Source: Bosea sp. (in: a-proteobacteria)
GTDB taxonomy: Bacteria > Pseudomonadota > Alphaproteobacteria > Rhizobiales > Beijerinckiaceae
Direction of reading: 5' to 3'
DNA: 64,000 nucleotides
NCBI GenBank assembly: GCA_023910605.1
Contig: JAAVVV010000001.1
Coordinates: forward strand, 3,400,698 to 3,464,697
Every line of letters starts with the position of its first letter. Within the stretch, counting starts at the first letter, position 1. A program made the translations under genes and the position numbers. The notes under the pieces were generated by a model. The model was given only the letters and a program-made list of their open reading frames with translations. It searched no databases and was not told the DNA's origin. This document shows, in pieces, positions 42,028 to 51,345 of this stretch.

Positions 42028-43290
42028 TCAGGCGCGCGCCATCGCGCCGGCGAGCATCCCCGAAAGCGCCCCGGCAAGCGCCATGGCGATGTCCCCGCGC
42101 GGCGTGACCACGATGCGCCCGAGCCCGAGCCAGTCGGCCATCAACCTGAGCTCGGCTGCGAGCGGCTGGACAACGGCGCCGCCATCGACATCAGGCTCGC
42201 CATGCGCCGCCTGCACCTTCAGCGTGCCGGAGGCCCGGTCGGCCTTGAGATCCACGCGCGCCGCCACACGCTCGCCCAGCACGAAGGGCAGGACATAGTA
42301 GCCATGCACGCGCTGCTCTGCCGGGGTGTAGATCTCTAGCCGTATCCGCGCGCCGAACAGGGTTTCGGCACGCTCGCGCTGCCAGATCAGCGGATCGAAC
42401 GGCGCCAGCAGGGCCCTCGCCTCCATGCGGCGAGGCGCCCGCGCCGCATGCCAGAGATAGGCGGGATGCTTCCAGCCTTCGACCGCCACGGGCACAAGTT
42501 CGCCGGCCTCGACCAACTCGGCCAGCCGCGAGCGGGCCTCGTGCACGCCCAGCCGGTAATAGTCACGCAGGCAGCGCTCGGTCGCGATGCCGAGAGCCGC
42601 CGCCGAACGGCGCAAGAGCTCGCGCTGCGCCTCCTCCACAGGGGGGGTGGGCGCCTCCAGCACGGCCCGCGGCAGGACCCGCTCCGTAAGGTCATAGACC
42701 CGCTCGAAGGCGCCGCGCCGCGTGGCCGTGGTGAGGATGCCCGCCCAGAACAGCCACTCCACCGCCCGCTTGCCGTCGGACCATCCCCACCAGCCACCCT
42801 CGCCCTTGTGCTGATGCGAAAGCTCCGACGCAGCGAGCGGCCCGCGCGCCGCGATTTCCTGCCGCACCAGCGCGACCAGGTCGCCCCGCTCCCGGCCGAA
42901 GCGGGCGAGCCCGGCATAGATGCCCTCACCGCAACGGGCGCGCGCCATACGCCAGCGAAACAGCGGCTGCATCGAAACCGGCAGCAGCGACGCCTCATGC
43001 CCCCAGTATTCGAAGAGCCTGCGCTTGCGTCCGTCATAGGCCAGCGCCTCGAGGTCGGCGGCGGCATAAGGCCCGAGCCGCGAGAAGGCCGGCAGCAGAT
43101 GCGCGCGGGCCAGAACGTTGACGCTGTCGATCTGCAGCACGCCGAGCCGGCCCACCAGCCGGTCGAGCTCACGCCGGCTCGCGGGGCCAGCCTCGCGCGA
43201 TGCGCCGAAGCCTTGCGCCGCCAGCGCGATGCGCCGGGCCTGCCGAAGCGAAACACTGCTGGATCGGGCGGGAATCGCGAGCGGGGCCAT
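42028..43290 (-). CDS. Winged-helix DNA glycosylase of the YcaQ/AlkZ family
   Basis: A 420-residue HTH_42 protein. Family members remove alkylated bases and unhook interstrand crosslinks. The proposed active-site motif reads GVLQIDSVNVLARAH (a Gln-x-Asp form like that of YcaQ), and other family landmarks are LFEYWGHEASLLP, WSDGKRAVEWLFWAGIL, the LLAPFDPLIWQRER region and IYTPAEQRVHGYYVLPFV. The ATG giving MAPLAIPARS is taken. A longer in-frame start exists. It is a single gene, convergent with ppk2 and divergent from ugd, with no antibiotic-synthesis genes nearby, so a general repair role is likely. Confidence 0.85.
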   Translation of the reverse strand: MAPLAIPARSSSVSLRQARRIALAAQGFGASREAGPASRRELDRLVGRLGVLQIDSVNVLARAHLLPAFSRLGPYAAADLEALAYDGRKRRLFEYWGHEASLLPVSMQPLFRWRMARARCGEGIYAGLARFGRERGDLVALVRQEIAARGPLAASELSHQHKGEGGWWGWSDGKRAVEWLFWAGILTTATRRGAFERVYDLTERVLPRAVLEAPTPPVEEAQRELLRRSAAALGIATERCLRDYYRLGVHEARSRLAELVEAGELVPVAVEGWKHPAYLWHAARAPRRMEARALLAPFDPLIWQRERAETLFGARIRLEIYTPAEQRVHGYYVLPFVLGERVAARVDLKADRASGTLKVQAAHGEPDVDGGAVVQPLAAELRLMADWLGLGRIVVTPRGDIAMALAGALSGMLAGAMARA

Positions 43291-43461
43291 GCTGGGCCAA
43301 GCTTGCCACCACGGCCTGCGCGCCGCCACCCGAAAGCCGCGCGAGCGGCGCGGCCGCTTCAACGCGCGCCGGCACCATATCGATCAGCCATCGCCTTCCG
43401 CTGCATTTTGACTTAAACGGCAAGCGCCGCGATTGTTGCGCGGGCCGGGCGAGGACATTTC

Positions 43462-44823
43462 ATGAAGATCGCTGTCGTGGGCACTGGTTATGTGGGCCTC
43501 GTCACAGGAGTGTGCCTGGCGCTCGACGGGCATGAGGTCACCTGCATCGACAGGGATGCGGCGAAAGTGGCGATGATGGCGCGCGGCGCCTGCCCCATCT
43601 ACGAGGACCAGCTCGAAGCACTGATGCGGCAGGCCCTTGCGGGCGGCCACCTTGCCTTCACCGCCGACATCGCGGGGCCCGTCGCCGGGGCCGATCTCGT
43701 CTTCATCTGTGTGGGCACGCCGCCACGCCCCTCCGATGGCCATGCCGACATGGCGCAGGTTCATGCTGCCGCGGCCGAAATCGGGCTCGCGCTGAGCGCG
43801 GATGCATCCCGCGAGACGATCGTGGCGCTCAAGTCCACTGTTCCGGTCGGCACGGGCGACGAGGTTCATGCCATCATGGCGCGGGCCAACCCCCCGGCCC
43901 GCTTCACGGTGGTGTCGAACCCGGAGTTCCTGCGCGAGGGCTCGGCCGTGCGCGATTTCCAGAACCCGGACCGCATCGTGGTCGGCGCGGAGAGCGAAGC
44001 CGCGACTGCGCGCATGAAGGCGCTTTACGCCGCCCACCTGTCGCGCGGCGTGCCGCTGCTCGCCACCAACCGGCGCACATCGGAGCTCATCAAATATGCG
44101 TCCAACTCCTTCCTCGCGCTGAAGATCACCTTCATCAACGAGCTTGCCAACCTGTGCGAGGAGATCAGGGCGGACGTGCAGGATGTCTCCCATGGCATGG
44201 GGCTGGACACCCGCATCGGGGCGAAGTTCCTCCAGCCGGGGCCCGGCTTCGGTGGTTCGTGCTTTCCCAAGGACATGCTGGCGCTGATGAAGACGGCCCA
44301 GGATCACGGCGTGCCGCTGCGCACCATCGAGACGGCGGTGGCCGTCAATGACAGCCGCAAGGGCGAGATGGTGCGCAAGATCACCAGCGCCGCAGGGGGC
44401 TCGGTCGAGGGCCGGACCATCGCCGTGCTGGGCCTGACCTTCAAGCCCGACACGGACGACATGCGCGCCTCGGTGTCGCTGGTCGTCATCCCGCAGCTCG
44501 TCAAGGCCGGGGCGACCATCCGCGCCTATGATCCGGTGGGGATGGACAATGCGCGCCCGCTTCTGCCTGACATCGCCTTCGCCGCCAGTGCGGCAGAGGC
44601 CCTGCGCGGCGCCGACCTCGCCGTGATCCTGACCGAATGGGCCGAGTTCCGCACGCTCGATCTCACCGCGGTCGCGTCCTTGCTGAACGAGCCGGTGATG
44701 GTGGACCTGCGCAACATCTTCAGCCCCGAAGCCGCCGCAGCCGCCGGCCTCGCCTATCACTCCATCGGCCGCGCCCCACGCCGGCGCGGGCCGCGCCCTG
44801 CGGATGTGCGAAAGGCCGGTTGA
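43462..44823 (+). CDS. ugd: UDP-glucose 6-dehydrogenase
   Basis: Oxidises UDP-glucose to UDP-glucuronate, a precursor of surface polysaccharides. The 453-residue protein has the N-terminal NAD motif VVGTGYVGLVTGVCLAL, the KSTVPVGTGDEVHAI segment, the substrate-binding SNPEFLREGSAVRDF and the catalytic Cys in PGFGGSCFPKDMLALM. A second nucleotide-binding domain reads VLGLTFKPDTDDMRASVSL. The C-terminal tail is Arg/Pro-rich and a little longer than usual. No capsule genes are adjacent. Confidence 0.95.
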   Translation: MKIAVVGTGYVGLVTGVCLALDGHEVTCIDRDAAKVAMMARGACPIYEDQLEALMRQALAGGHLAFTADIAGPVAGADLVFICVGTPPRPSDGHADMAQVHAAAAEIGLALSADASRETIVALKSTVPVGTGDEVHAIMARANPPARFTVVSNPEFLREGSAVRDFQNPDRIVVGAESEAATARMKALYAAHLSRGVPLLATNRRTSELIKYASNSFLALKITFINELANLCEEIRADVQDVSHGMGLDTRIGAKFLQPGPGFGGSCFPKDMLALMKTAQDHGVPLRTIETAVAVNDSRKGEMVRKITSAAGGSVEGRTIAVLGLTFKPDTDDMRASVSLVVIPQLVKAGATIRAYDPVGMDNARPLLPDIAFAASAAEALRGADLAVILTEWAEFRTLDLTAVASLLNEPVMVDLRNIFSPEAAAAAGLAYHSIGRAPRRRGPRPADVRKAG

Positions 44824-44925
44824 GCACGGGCATCTCCGTGCCGGCGGCAAGATCGATGGAAGCAATATGGAAGCAGGATCGCTGCGGCGTCTGCCGCAGG
44901 GTGCGCCCGGATGGCCGACGCTGAG

Positions 44926-45001
44926 TGGTGCCGCTTGAGGGATTCGAACCCCCGACCCCCTCATTACGAATGAGGTGCTCTACCAGCTGAGCTAAAGCGG
45001 C
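44926..45001 (-). tRNA. tRNA-Thr (anticodon CGT)
   Basis: A 76-base cloverleaf on the minus strand. The acceptor GCCGCTT pairs with AAGCGGC, the D arm is GCTC-AGCTGGTA-GAGC, the anticodon stem CCTCA/TGAGG closes the loop TTCGTAA (anticodon CGT, codon ACG) and the T loop is GGTTCGAATCC. CCA is encoded. No integrase or duplicated tRNA end is seen nearby. Confidence 0.96.
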
Positions 45002-45069
45002 AACGAACCCGCGCATAGCAGCCGGGCCGGTCCTTGGCAAGCAGCGCGGCGCCCCCCGCCACGCTGCGT

Positions 45070-46848
45070 TCAGCGCGAGAAGAAGCCCCAGAACGAACGC
45101 TTCCGGAGAGTCGGGGCATCGCGGTCAGCGCCCGGATCATCGGGCGGCCGGCTGAAATCCGGCCCTTTCGGCGGCGCCCCGGCAGCTGCGGCTGCGCCCG
45201 CCGGCTCGCTGACCGGCGCGGACGAGTGGTCGATGCGGACAGCGCCCTTTGCCGCAATCGGCTCGGCCATGGATACAGACCGGATCGCCTGCGGCTGGGC
45301 GCCGTTGCGGGTTGCGTGCGGCGGGACATTGGCTGCCTCCGGCAAGGCCTCCACGCGCGCCATGGACGGCGCGGCGCGAGGCGGAGGCACAGCCTCGGCC
45401 TCCGCCGTCATCGCGCTGGACGTCATCGGGCTGGAGTTGGCTGCGGGAGCGATGGCGATTGCGGGCGGCTCCGCCGCCGTGCCGGAGGGCGCATCCAGCG
45501 CTGCGGGCGCCAAGGCATCGGGCGCGGGCTCGATCCAGTCTTCCAGCACCGAGCCCGCGCCGCCCAGCATTGCGGGCGGCAGCGTCCACACAAAGGCATC
45601 GAGCCGGCCCGAAATGGGCGACACCGGCAGCCATCGTTCGGACACCACGCCATCGGCGACCCAGCAATTGTCGCGCGGGGCACGCACCGAGCGGGTCAGC
45701 CACTCGCGCCCCCGGCCCGAAGAGCCATGCTCCGCATCCTCGATCTGCGCCATCAGCAGGCAGGTCCTCACCGTGGGGATGGCGGCCACCAGCGGCGACA
45801 GGGCCGATCGGGCCCGCGCGAAATCCCGTGCCTGGATGGCAGCCTGTGCAACGGCGAAGGCGCTTTCCGGATCGAGCGGCTTGAGCTTCATCAGCGCCTC
45901 GGCCCGCATAAGCCGGTCCAGCGCGCTGTCGCCATGGCGAAGGTGAAGATAGATCTGCGCAAGATCAGGGTGCGGCTGCTCGCGCCAGGCTGCTTCGACA
46001 ATGCGGGCCGCCTTGCGCAGATCCCCACGCGCGCCGAGGAGGCGCCCCGCCATGGCCGCGGCCGGAACAAGCTCTGGCGCCAGCTTGACGGCATCAAGCG
46101 CGGCCGACAGCGCTCCGGCGGCGTCATGGTCTTCCTTGGCCTGCGCCTCGGCCGCCAGCAACACGGCGCGGTGGCGGCGCGATTCGGTTTTGTCGGCGAG
46201 CCGGAGAGCGGCCCGGCGCTCTACGGCGATGCGGGCCTTGTCCCATTCTCCGGCGTTGGAATGATGCTCGAGCAGGGCGTCATTGGCCCAGGCCAGGGAC
46301 GGCGACAGGCGCACAGCCTCGTCGGCGAAAGCCCGCGCGGCCATTTGGTCGCCGCGACGCCGCGCCTCGACGAACAGGCCGCGCAGGCCCAGCACGCGGG
46401 TGGCAGGCTCGTCGAGCATCTGCTTGAAGGCCGCTTCGGCCGCAGGCTTGTCGCCGGACAGCTGCGCCGACTGCGCGCTGAGCAGCAGGCTCAGCGCCTC
46501 GCTTCCGATGAGCTTGCGCGCATCGGCGGCATGGCGGCGGGCGGCCGCGGGGTCTCCCGCGCCGATGGCCACCATGCCGCGCGACACCGCCTCGAAGCCG
46601 CGCGCCCGCTTGCGGGCGCGGGATGCGAAGGAGAAGGCTGTGGGCAGGCCGAACATGAAGCTCACCAGCGTCCACAGCATCATGCCGAGCACGACCAGCA
46701 CGACGACGCCGATGGCCGCGATGGCGACAGTGGTCTCGATGGTGAGCCCCCCCCACACGATCGAGACCTCGCCGGGGCGTTCCGCCAGCCAGACAGCGCC
46801 CATGGCGAGAGCGCTGGCAACCGCGATGAAGACAAGAATCCGCCACAT
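45070..46848 (-). CDS. hemY: Haem biosynthesis protein HemY
   Basis: This is the TPR-containing HemY of proteobacteria, an inner-membrane protein of uncertain biochemical role encoded with hemC and hemD. It is not protoporphyrinogen oxidase. The 592-residue product has two N-terminal membrane segments (ILVFIAVASALAMGAVWLAE and TVAIAAIGVVVLVVLGMMLW) around VSIVWGGLTIET. Tandem helical repeats follow (SEALSLLLSAQSAQLSGDKP, ATRVLGLRGLFVEARRRGDQ), with the NCWVADGVVSERWLPVSPISGRLDAF-type segment and an Ala/Pro-rich tail. It starts five bases after the stop of the HemD-Mic60 gene. Confidence 0.92.
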   Translation of the reverse strand: MWRILVFIAVASALAMGAVWLAERPGEVSIVWGGLTIETTVAIAAIGVVVLVVLGMMLWTLVSFMFGLPTAFSFASRARKRARGFEAVSRGMVAIGAGDPAAARRHAADARKLIGSEALSLLLSAQSAQLSGDKPAAEAAFKQMLDEPATRVLGLRGLFVEARRRGDQMAARAFADEAVRLSPSLAWANDALLEHHSNAGEWDKARIAVERRAALRLADKTESRRHRAVLLAAEAQAKEDHDAAGALSAALDAVKLAPELVPAAAMAGRLLGARGDLRKAARIVEAAWREQPHPDLAQIYLHLRHGDSALDRLMRAEALMKLKPLDPESAFAVAQAAIQARDFARARSALSPLVAAIPTVRTCLLMAQIEDAEHGSSGRGREWLTRSVRAPRDNCWVADGVVSERWLPVSPISGRLDAFVWTLPPAMLGGAGSVLEDWIEPAPDALAPAALDAPSGTAAEPPAIAIAPAANSSPMTSSAMTAEAEAVPPPRAAPSMARVEALPEAANVPPHATRNGAQPQAIRSVSMAEPIAAKGAVRIDHSSAPVSEPAGAAAAAGAPPKGPDFSRPPDDPGADRDAPTLRKRSFWGFFSR

Positions 46849-46853
46849 GCCCG

Positions 46854-48995
46854 TCAGCCCTTGTCCTGCCTGTCCGACAGGGCCTTGATGGCGCTGTCGG
46901 TGATGGTCCTGATGGCCTGCTCGGCCCCGGCGCGCTGGCGCACCTGCCTGATCCAGGCTTCCGATGCGCGCCGCGCCGGTTCGGGCAGCTGGGCCCATGC
47001 GGCGGCGGCGGCGGCGCTGTCGCCGCGCTGCAGCGCCTGATCGATGCGTGCCGTCACGGCTACGGGAGACGAGCCCTCCACCGCGCCGGTGCTGCGCACG
47101 CGCACCAGCCCATCCGTCATCCTGAGCATCCGCTCATACCATGGCGAATCCGCCGAAGCGGGTTCAATGGCCAGCGCGGCCCGCAGGGTGCGGAATTCAG
47201 CAAGGAGCGGCTGGAGCGCCGGAGCGCCGGCCGCCGCAAGCGGCTGCAGGGCCGCCATCGGCTCCGCAGCCGCGCCGAGGGAGGACAGCGTCGTCCATTC
47301 ATTCTGGAAAGGCCGCCCCTCAGCCACGGCGCGCGCCAGCCTGTCGGCCACGATCAGCCTGGCCGCGGCCAAGGCGGCTCCACCCGGCTGACTGCCGGCA
47401 CGGCTGGCCGCCTCCGCCTGCGCCACACGTCCAGCCATCGCGCCGGCAGCCTGTTCGACCTGATCGAGGCGCTGGCGCAAGGATGCGACCATGGCGGCGT
47501 CGGGGCCGGAACTCGCCTGCACCTGAGCCGGACGCGCCTCAAATCCGGCGATGCGGGCTGACAACGCATCGAACTGCTGGCGCTGCTCGGCAGCCTGCGC
47601 GCCGATGCGCTCAAGGGCCCGGTCGAGCGTCGGCGACGCCGCAGACGGGGCCTGCGCGCGCGCCTCGACCTGGGACAGTCGCGCCGACAGCGCCTCGATG
47701 CCCGGCACGGGGGGCGGCGCCACGCCGAAGCGGCCCAGTTGCGGAGCCAGATAGGCATAGACGGCCGCTCCGACGACCCCGCCCATGAACGCGGCCGCCA
47801 CCACCCCCGCCCATCCCGGGCCGGGCCGGGCTGTGGTCACCGGCACGCTCCCCGGCCTCGAAGCGCCTGCTACGCCGGCTGCCGCCAGGGCGGGATCGGC
47901 AGCGACCGGAGCCGGATCGGCCGAGGTGGATTGAGGCGTGGAGAGCATAGGCGGGACAGGCGTGGACATGGCGCTGGCGGTGGGTTCAGGCGAAGCGCCG
48001 CCGTAAGGCGGGTCAGGCGCATCCGGAAGCGCCGGGCCCGCATCATGCGCCGGGCCGATGGCGGCGTCGGAAACTATGGCGCGCGAGGCTTCGCTCGATC
48101 GCGCCGGCGGGGCGCCGGCCTGCCTCACCCGGCTCGTCGCCCGGCTCGTCACCCGGCTCACAGGGGCCCGGACCGCGGCAGAGCCGCTCGCGGCCGCTTC
48201 GGCATCGGAGACGCCGTGCGCAACGCTGTCATCGGCGCCGCCTGCCGGGTCAGCGCCCGGCTGGTCAACGCCGTCCTGGGCGGGCGCAACCAGATCGAGC
48301 AGATGATCCTCATCGGGCTGCGGCGCGACGGCGATATGGGAGAATCCCGCCGACAGCAGCGGCTCCGCCACATCCGGCGACAGCGCGATGTGGCGCACCT
48401 TGGCCCAGTTTGCTGAAGCGCCGGCATCAAGCCCGGCCCCAGCGGCGAGGGCCGCGAAGGTTTCGCTCGCGCGGCGGGAGTAATGCAGCACGGCCGTGAT
48501 GCGGCCGGCCCTGAGGGCCTCGCGCGCAGCCTCGGGCAGCGTCGCAACGGGTTCCGCGCGGTAGCGGACCCACAGCGCGATCTCGTGCCCGGCTGCGGCG
48601 AAGGCGGCGGGCAGCCCGTCCTTGTGATCCTCGCCCGTGACCAGCAGAACGCGGAAGCGCGGCGGCAGCCTGGCCAGCACCAGCCGCGTCAACGCCTTCT
48701 GGTCGCCGGAGGCTGAGGTCACCTGGGTGAAGCCGTTCTCGCGGGCGGCCTCGGCCGTGCGATCGCCCACGGCGAAGACGGGCAGGTCCGCCGCCAGATC
48801 GGCGCTCTGCGGGGTCAGCCCCGCCACGCCATTGGCGCTGGTGACGATGAGGGCGGCGAAGCGGCCATTCGGACGGTCCGCGACAGTCGGCTGGATGGTG
48901 AACAGCGGCGCTGATATGGCCAGTGCCCCTCGCGCCGCGAGCGCGGCCACAGTGCGGCTCGCGCCGGGCTCGGGTCTGGTGACAAGAACGGTCAT
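46854..48995 (-). CDS. hemD: Fused uroporphyrinogen-III synthase (HemD) and Mic60/mitofilin-type membrane protein
   Basis: One uninterrupted 713-residue frame. Residues 1-235 are a complete HemD, which closes hydroxymethylbilane to uroporphyrinogen III (MTVLVTRPEPGASRT, FAALIVTSANGV, FAVGDRTAEAARENGF, VLHYSRRASETFAAL, GFSHIAVAPQPDEDHLLDLV). Residues 240-392 are an Ala/Pro/Ser-rich linker. A membrane segment at about 395-417 (WAGVVAAAFMGGVVGAAVYAYL) is followed by a coiled-coil stretch and a C-terminal helical domain like COG4223/Mic60 (the WTTLSSLGAAAEPMAALQPL region). Mic60-type proteins shape membranes and sit in the haem operon of alphaproteobacteria, normally as a separate gene. The internal ATG at 47969 has no ribosome site, supporting a true fusion. 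Confidence 0.88.
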   Translation of the reverse strand: MTVLVTRPEPGASRTVAALAARGALAISAPLFTIQPTVADRPNGRFAALIVTSANGVAGLTPQSADLAADLPVFAVGDRTAEAARENGFTQVTSASGDQKALTRLVLARLPPRFRVLLVTGEDHKDGLPAAFAAAGHEIALWVRYRAEPVATLPEAAREALRAGRITAVLHYSRRASETFAALAAGAGLDAGASANWAKVRHIALSPDVAEPLLSAGFSHIAVAPQPDEDHLLDLVAPAQDGVDQPGADPAGGADDSVAHGVSDAEAAASGSAAVRAPVSRVTSRATSRVRQAGAPPARSSEASRAIVSDAAIGPAHDAGPALPDAPDPPYGGASPEPTASAMSTPVPPMLSTPQSTSADPAPVAADPALAAAGVAGASRPGSVPVTTARPGPGWAGVVAAAFMGGVVGAAVYAYLAPQLGRFGVAPPPVPGIEALSARLSQVEARAQAPSAASPTLDRALERIGAQAAEQRQQFDALSARIAGFEARPAQVQASSGPDAAMVASLRQRLDQVEQAAGAMAGRVAQAEAASRAGSQPGGAALAAARLIVADRLARAVAEGRPFQNEWTTLSSLGAAAEPMAALQPLAAAGAPALQPLLAEFRTLRAALAIEPASADSPWYERMLRMTDGLVRVRSTGAVEGSSPVAVTARIDQALQRGDSAAAAAAWAQLPEPARRASEAWIRQVRQRAGAEQAIRTITDSAIKALSDRQDKG

Positions 48996-49141
48996 CGCTC
49001 CCCTTTCGCCTGTTCAATCGCTGCGGGCAGGCACGGTCCCGCCTGACAGAATGTCACGCCAGCCGGGAAAGTTGCCCCGGCGGGCCTGCGGGCATCGGCG
49101 CGCTTCGGCCGGCTGCCGACGCGGGCGGTGGCGCGCCTGCA

Positions 49142-50077
49142 TCAGGCGTAGACGCCGGATGGAGCCCGGGCCCGCAGCATGGCCCCCAGTTCCTGCCCCA
49201 TGCGCGCGCAGTCCGCAACAGGGCCGCTGAGCTTGCCTTCGGCGGCATCCGAGCCGTCGGGCGAAAGGATGAGCCCCTTGAGCGTGAGCACGCCGCCGCT
49301 GATGGTGGCGTGACCGGCGATGGGCGTGCGGCATGAGCCGTCCAGAACCTTCAGCATGGCTCGCTCGGCCGTGACGCACAGCCCCGTTTCGGCACAGGAT
49401 ACGGCGTCGACCGCCCGCTGGGCCGCCTCATCGCCGTGCCTCACCACAAGGCCGATGGCGCCTTGCCCGACGGCCGGCAGCATCTCGTCGGTGGAGAGGA
49501 TGGCGCTGGCGCGGGCCGCCAGCCCCAGCCGCCGCAAGCCCGCGATCGCCAGAAGCGTGGCATGGAACTGCCCGGCCGCGAGCTTGTCGAGCCGCGTGCC
49601 CACGCTGCCGCGCAGCAGCATCACCTCGCAATCGGGCCGGGCGCGCTTGACGATCGCCTGCCGGCGCAGCGAGGCGGAGCCGATCCTCGCGCCCTGAGGC
49701 AGGCTGCCCAGGCCATCGAGCGGCCCGATGCCGATCAGTGCGTCGCGCGCATCCTCACGCGGCAGATAGCCCGCCAGCACCAGCCCCTCGGGCAACTCGG
49801 TCGGCAGGTCCTTCGAGGAATGGACGGCGATATCGACCCGGCCCGAGAGCTGCGCGGCGTCGATCTCCTTTGTGAAGAGCCCCTTGCCGCCCGCTTCCGA
49901 CAAGGCCCGATCCTGGATGGCGTCGCCCGTGGTGCGGATCACGTCGAGCGGGAAATCGCTGACGGGGCGCCCCAGCGCCTCGCCCAGCCGGGCGGCCAGC
50001 TCATGCGCCTGGGCAAGCGCCAGGGGGCTGCCCCGTGTGCCCAGCACCAGAAGCTTGTCGAGTTGTGTCGCGGCCAT
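49142..50077 (-). CDS. hemC: Porphobilinogen deaminase (hydroxymethylbilane synthase)
   Basis: Condenses four porphobilinogen units to hydroxymethylbilane. The 311-residue product has LVLGTRGSPLALAQA at the start, the catalytic Asp region VHSSKDLPTELPEGL, the LLRGSVGTRLDKLAAGQF substrate loop and the dipyrromethane cofactor Cys in LKVLDGSCRTPIAGHA. The ATG at 50077 is preceded by GGGGAGCC. Gene order hemC, hemD-Mic60, hemY on the minus strand is the usual haem group of this order, with 146 bases between hemC and the fused hemD. It is divergent from tsaD. Confidence 0.97.
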   Translation of the reverse strand: MAATQLDKLLVLGTRGSPLALAQAHELAARLGEALGRPVSDFPLDVIRTTGDAIQDRALSEAGGKGLFTKEIDAAQLSGRVDIAVHSSKDLPTELPEGLVLAGYLPREDARDALIGIGPLDGLGSLPQGARIGSASLRRQAIVKRARPDCEVMLLRGSVGTRLDKLAAGQFHATLLAIAGLRRLGLAARASAILSTDEMLPAVGQGAIGLVVRHGDEAAQRAVDAVSCAETGLCVTAERAMLKVLDGSCRTPIAGHATISGGVLTLKGLILSPDGSDAAEGKLSGPVADCARMGQELGAMLRARAPSGVYA

Positions 50078-50159
50078 GGGCTCCCCTTCTTGTTCTTGTG
50101 CGGCTTCAGCGCAATGCCGGGCCCCGCCTCCGGAGCGGCCGATTGATGCGAGCCCGGTG

Positions 50160-50188
50160 TTGGCCACTCTAGCGGAGCACACTATAGA
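50160..50188 (+). promoter_or_regulatory. Candidate sigma-70 promoter for tsaD-gpsA
   Basis: TTGGCC (50160-50165), 17 bases, then TATAGA (50183-50188), about 60 bases before the tsaD start. The same AT patch read on the other strand gives TATAGT, so it may also serve hemC, though no good -35 with normal spacing is seen for that direction. Confidence 0.45.
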
Positions 50189-50247
50189 GTTTCCAGCCCT
50201 GACCGTGCCAAACCGGCGTTTTGGCGTCTCACCCCGGAAGACTACGG

Positions 50248-51345
50248 ATGCGCGTCCTCGGAATCGAGACCACCTGCGACGAGACTGCCGCCAGCGTCGT
50301 CGAGATCGACGCGGGCGGGCGGGCGCGCATTCTCTCCAACGAGATCCTGAGCCAGATCGCCACCCACGCAGCCTATGGCGGGGTCGTGCCCGAAATAGCG
50401 GCCCGCGCGCATCTTGAGGCCATCGACCGCATCGTGGCGCGGGCCATGGACAAGGCGGGCCTGAGCTATGCCCAGCTTGATGGCGTCGCGGCCGCGGCAG
50501 GGCCGGGGCTGGTCGGCGGCGTGATGGTAGGACTGACCACGGCCAAGGCGCTGGCGCTGGTCGCGGCCAAGCCCTTCATGGCTGTGAACCATCTCGAGGC
50601 CCATGCGCTGACGGCGCGGCTCACCGATGATGTCGCCTTCCCCTATCTGCTGCTGCTGGTCTCCGGCGGACACACCCAGTTGCTGGCCGTGCTCGGCGTC
50701 GGCGATTATGTGCGCCTCGGCACCACCATCGACGACGCGGTCGGGGAGGCCTTCGACAAGGTCGCCAAGATGCTGTCCCTGCCCTATCCGGGAGGCCCCT
50801 CGGTGGAGGGCGAGGCGTTGAAGGGCGACCCGGAGGCCTTTGAGTTTCCGCGGCCGATGATGGGGCGCGCCGAGCCCGACTTCTCGCTGTCCGGGCTGAA
50901 GACGGCGGTGCGCCTCGCCGCCGAGCGGATTGCGCCGCTCTCGGATCAGGCCGTGCGCGATCTGTGCGCCTCCTTCCAGGCTGCGGTTGTGGACGTCATG
51001 GTGGAGCGCACCCGCGTTGGCCTGCGCGCCTTCCGTTCGGCCCATGGCCTGCCGAGCTGCCTTGTCGTGGCCGGCGGCGTGGCGGCGAACCAGTCGATCC
51101 GGCGCGGCCTCGCCCGGCTGGCCACCGAGGCCGGGCTGAAGCTCGTCGCGCCGCCGCCTGCGCTGTGCGGCGACAATGGCGCGATGATAGCGTGGGCCGG
51201 GCTGGAGCGCCTGCGCCTGGGCCTCACGGATGGGCTCGAGGCTCCGCCCCGCCCGCGATGGCCCCTCGAGGCCAGGCCCGCCTCTGCGCCGCCGCCACCA
51301 GAGGAGCAGGCGAGCCCCGACGCCCCCGCCGGGATCCTGCCATGA
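50248..51345 (+). CDS. tsaD: tRNA N6-threonylcarbamoyladenosine transferase TsaD
   Basis: Catalytic subunit that places threonylcarbamoyl on A37 of ANN-decoding tRNAs. The 365-residue protein starts [18 protein letters not shown], has the metal-binding histidines in [12 protein letters not shown], the ATP-site [19 protein letters not shown] and [12 protein letters not shown], and [14 protein letters not shown] with [16 protein letters not shown] near the end. A Pro-rich C-terminal tail is extra. The stop overlaps the gpsA start (ATGA). The tsaD-gpsA pair divergent from hemC is a familiar alphaproteobacterial order. Confidence 0.97.
   Translation: MRVLGIETTCDETAASVVEIDAGGRARILSNEILSQIATHAAYGGVVPEIAARAHLEAIDRIVARAMDKAGLSYAQLDGVAAAAGPGLVGGVMVGLTTAKALALVAAKPFMAVNHLEAHALTARLTDDVAFPYLLLLVSGGHTQLLAVLGVGDYVRLGTTIDDAVGEAFDKVAKMLSLPYPGGPSVEGEALKGDPEAFEFPRPMMGRAEPDFSLSGLKTAVRLAAERIAPLSDQAVRDLCASFQAAVVDVMVERTRVGLRAFRSAHGLPSCLVVAGGVAANQSIRRGLARLATEAGLKLVAPPPALCGDNGAMIAWAGLERLRLGLTDGLEAPPRPRWPLEARPASAPPPPEEQASPDAPAGILP

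Noticed and set aside
39584-45001. Genomic island bounded by tRNA-Leu and tRNA-Thr
   Set aside because: Both tRNAs are intact, there is no integrase or duplicated tRNA end, and the genes between (ppk2, ugd, cytochrome, YcaQ-type) have normal composition.
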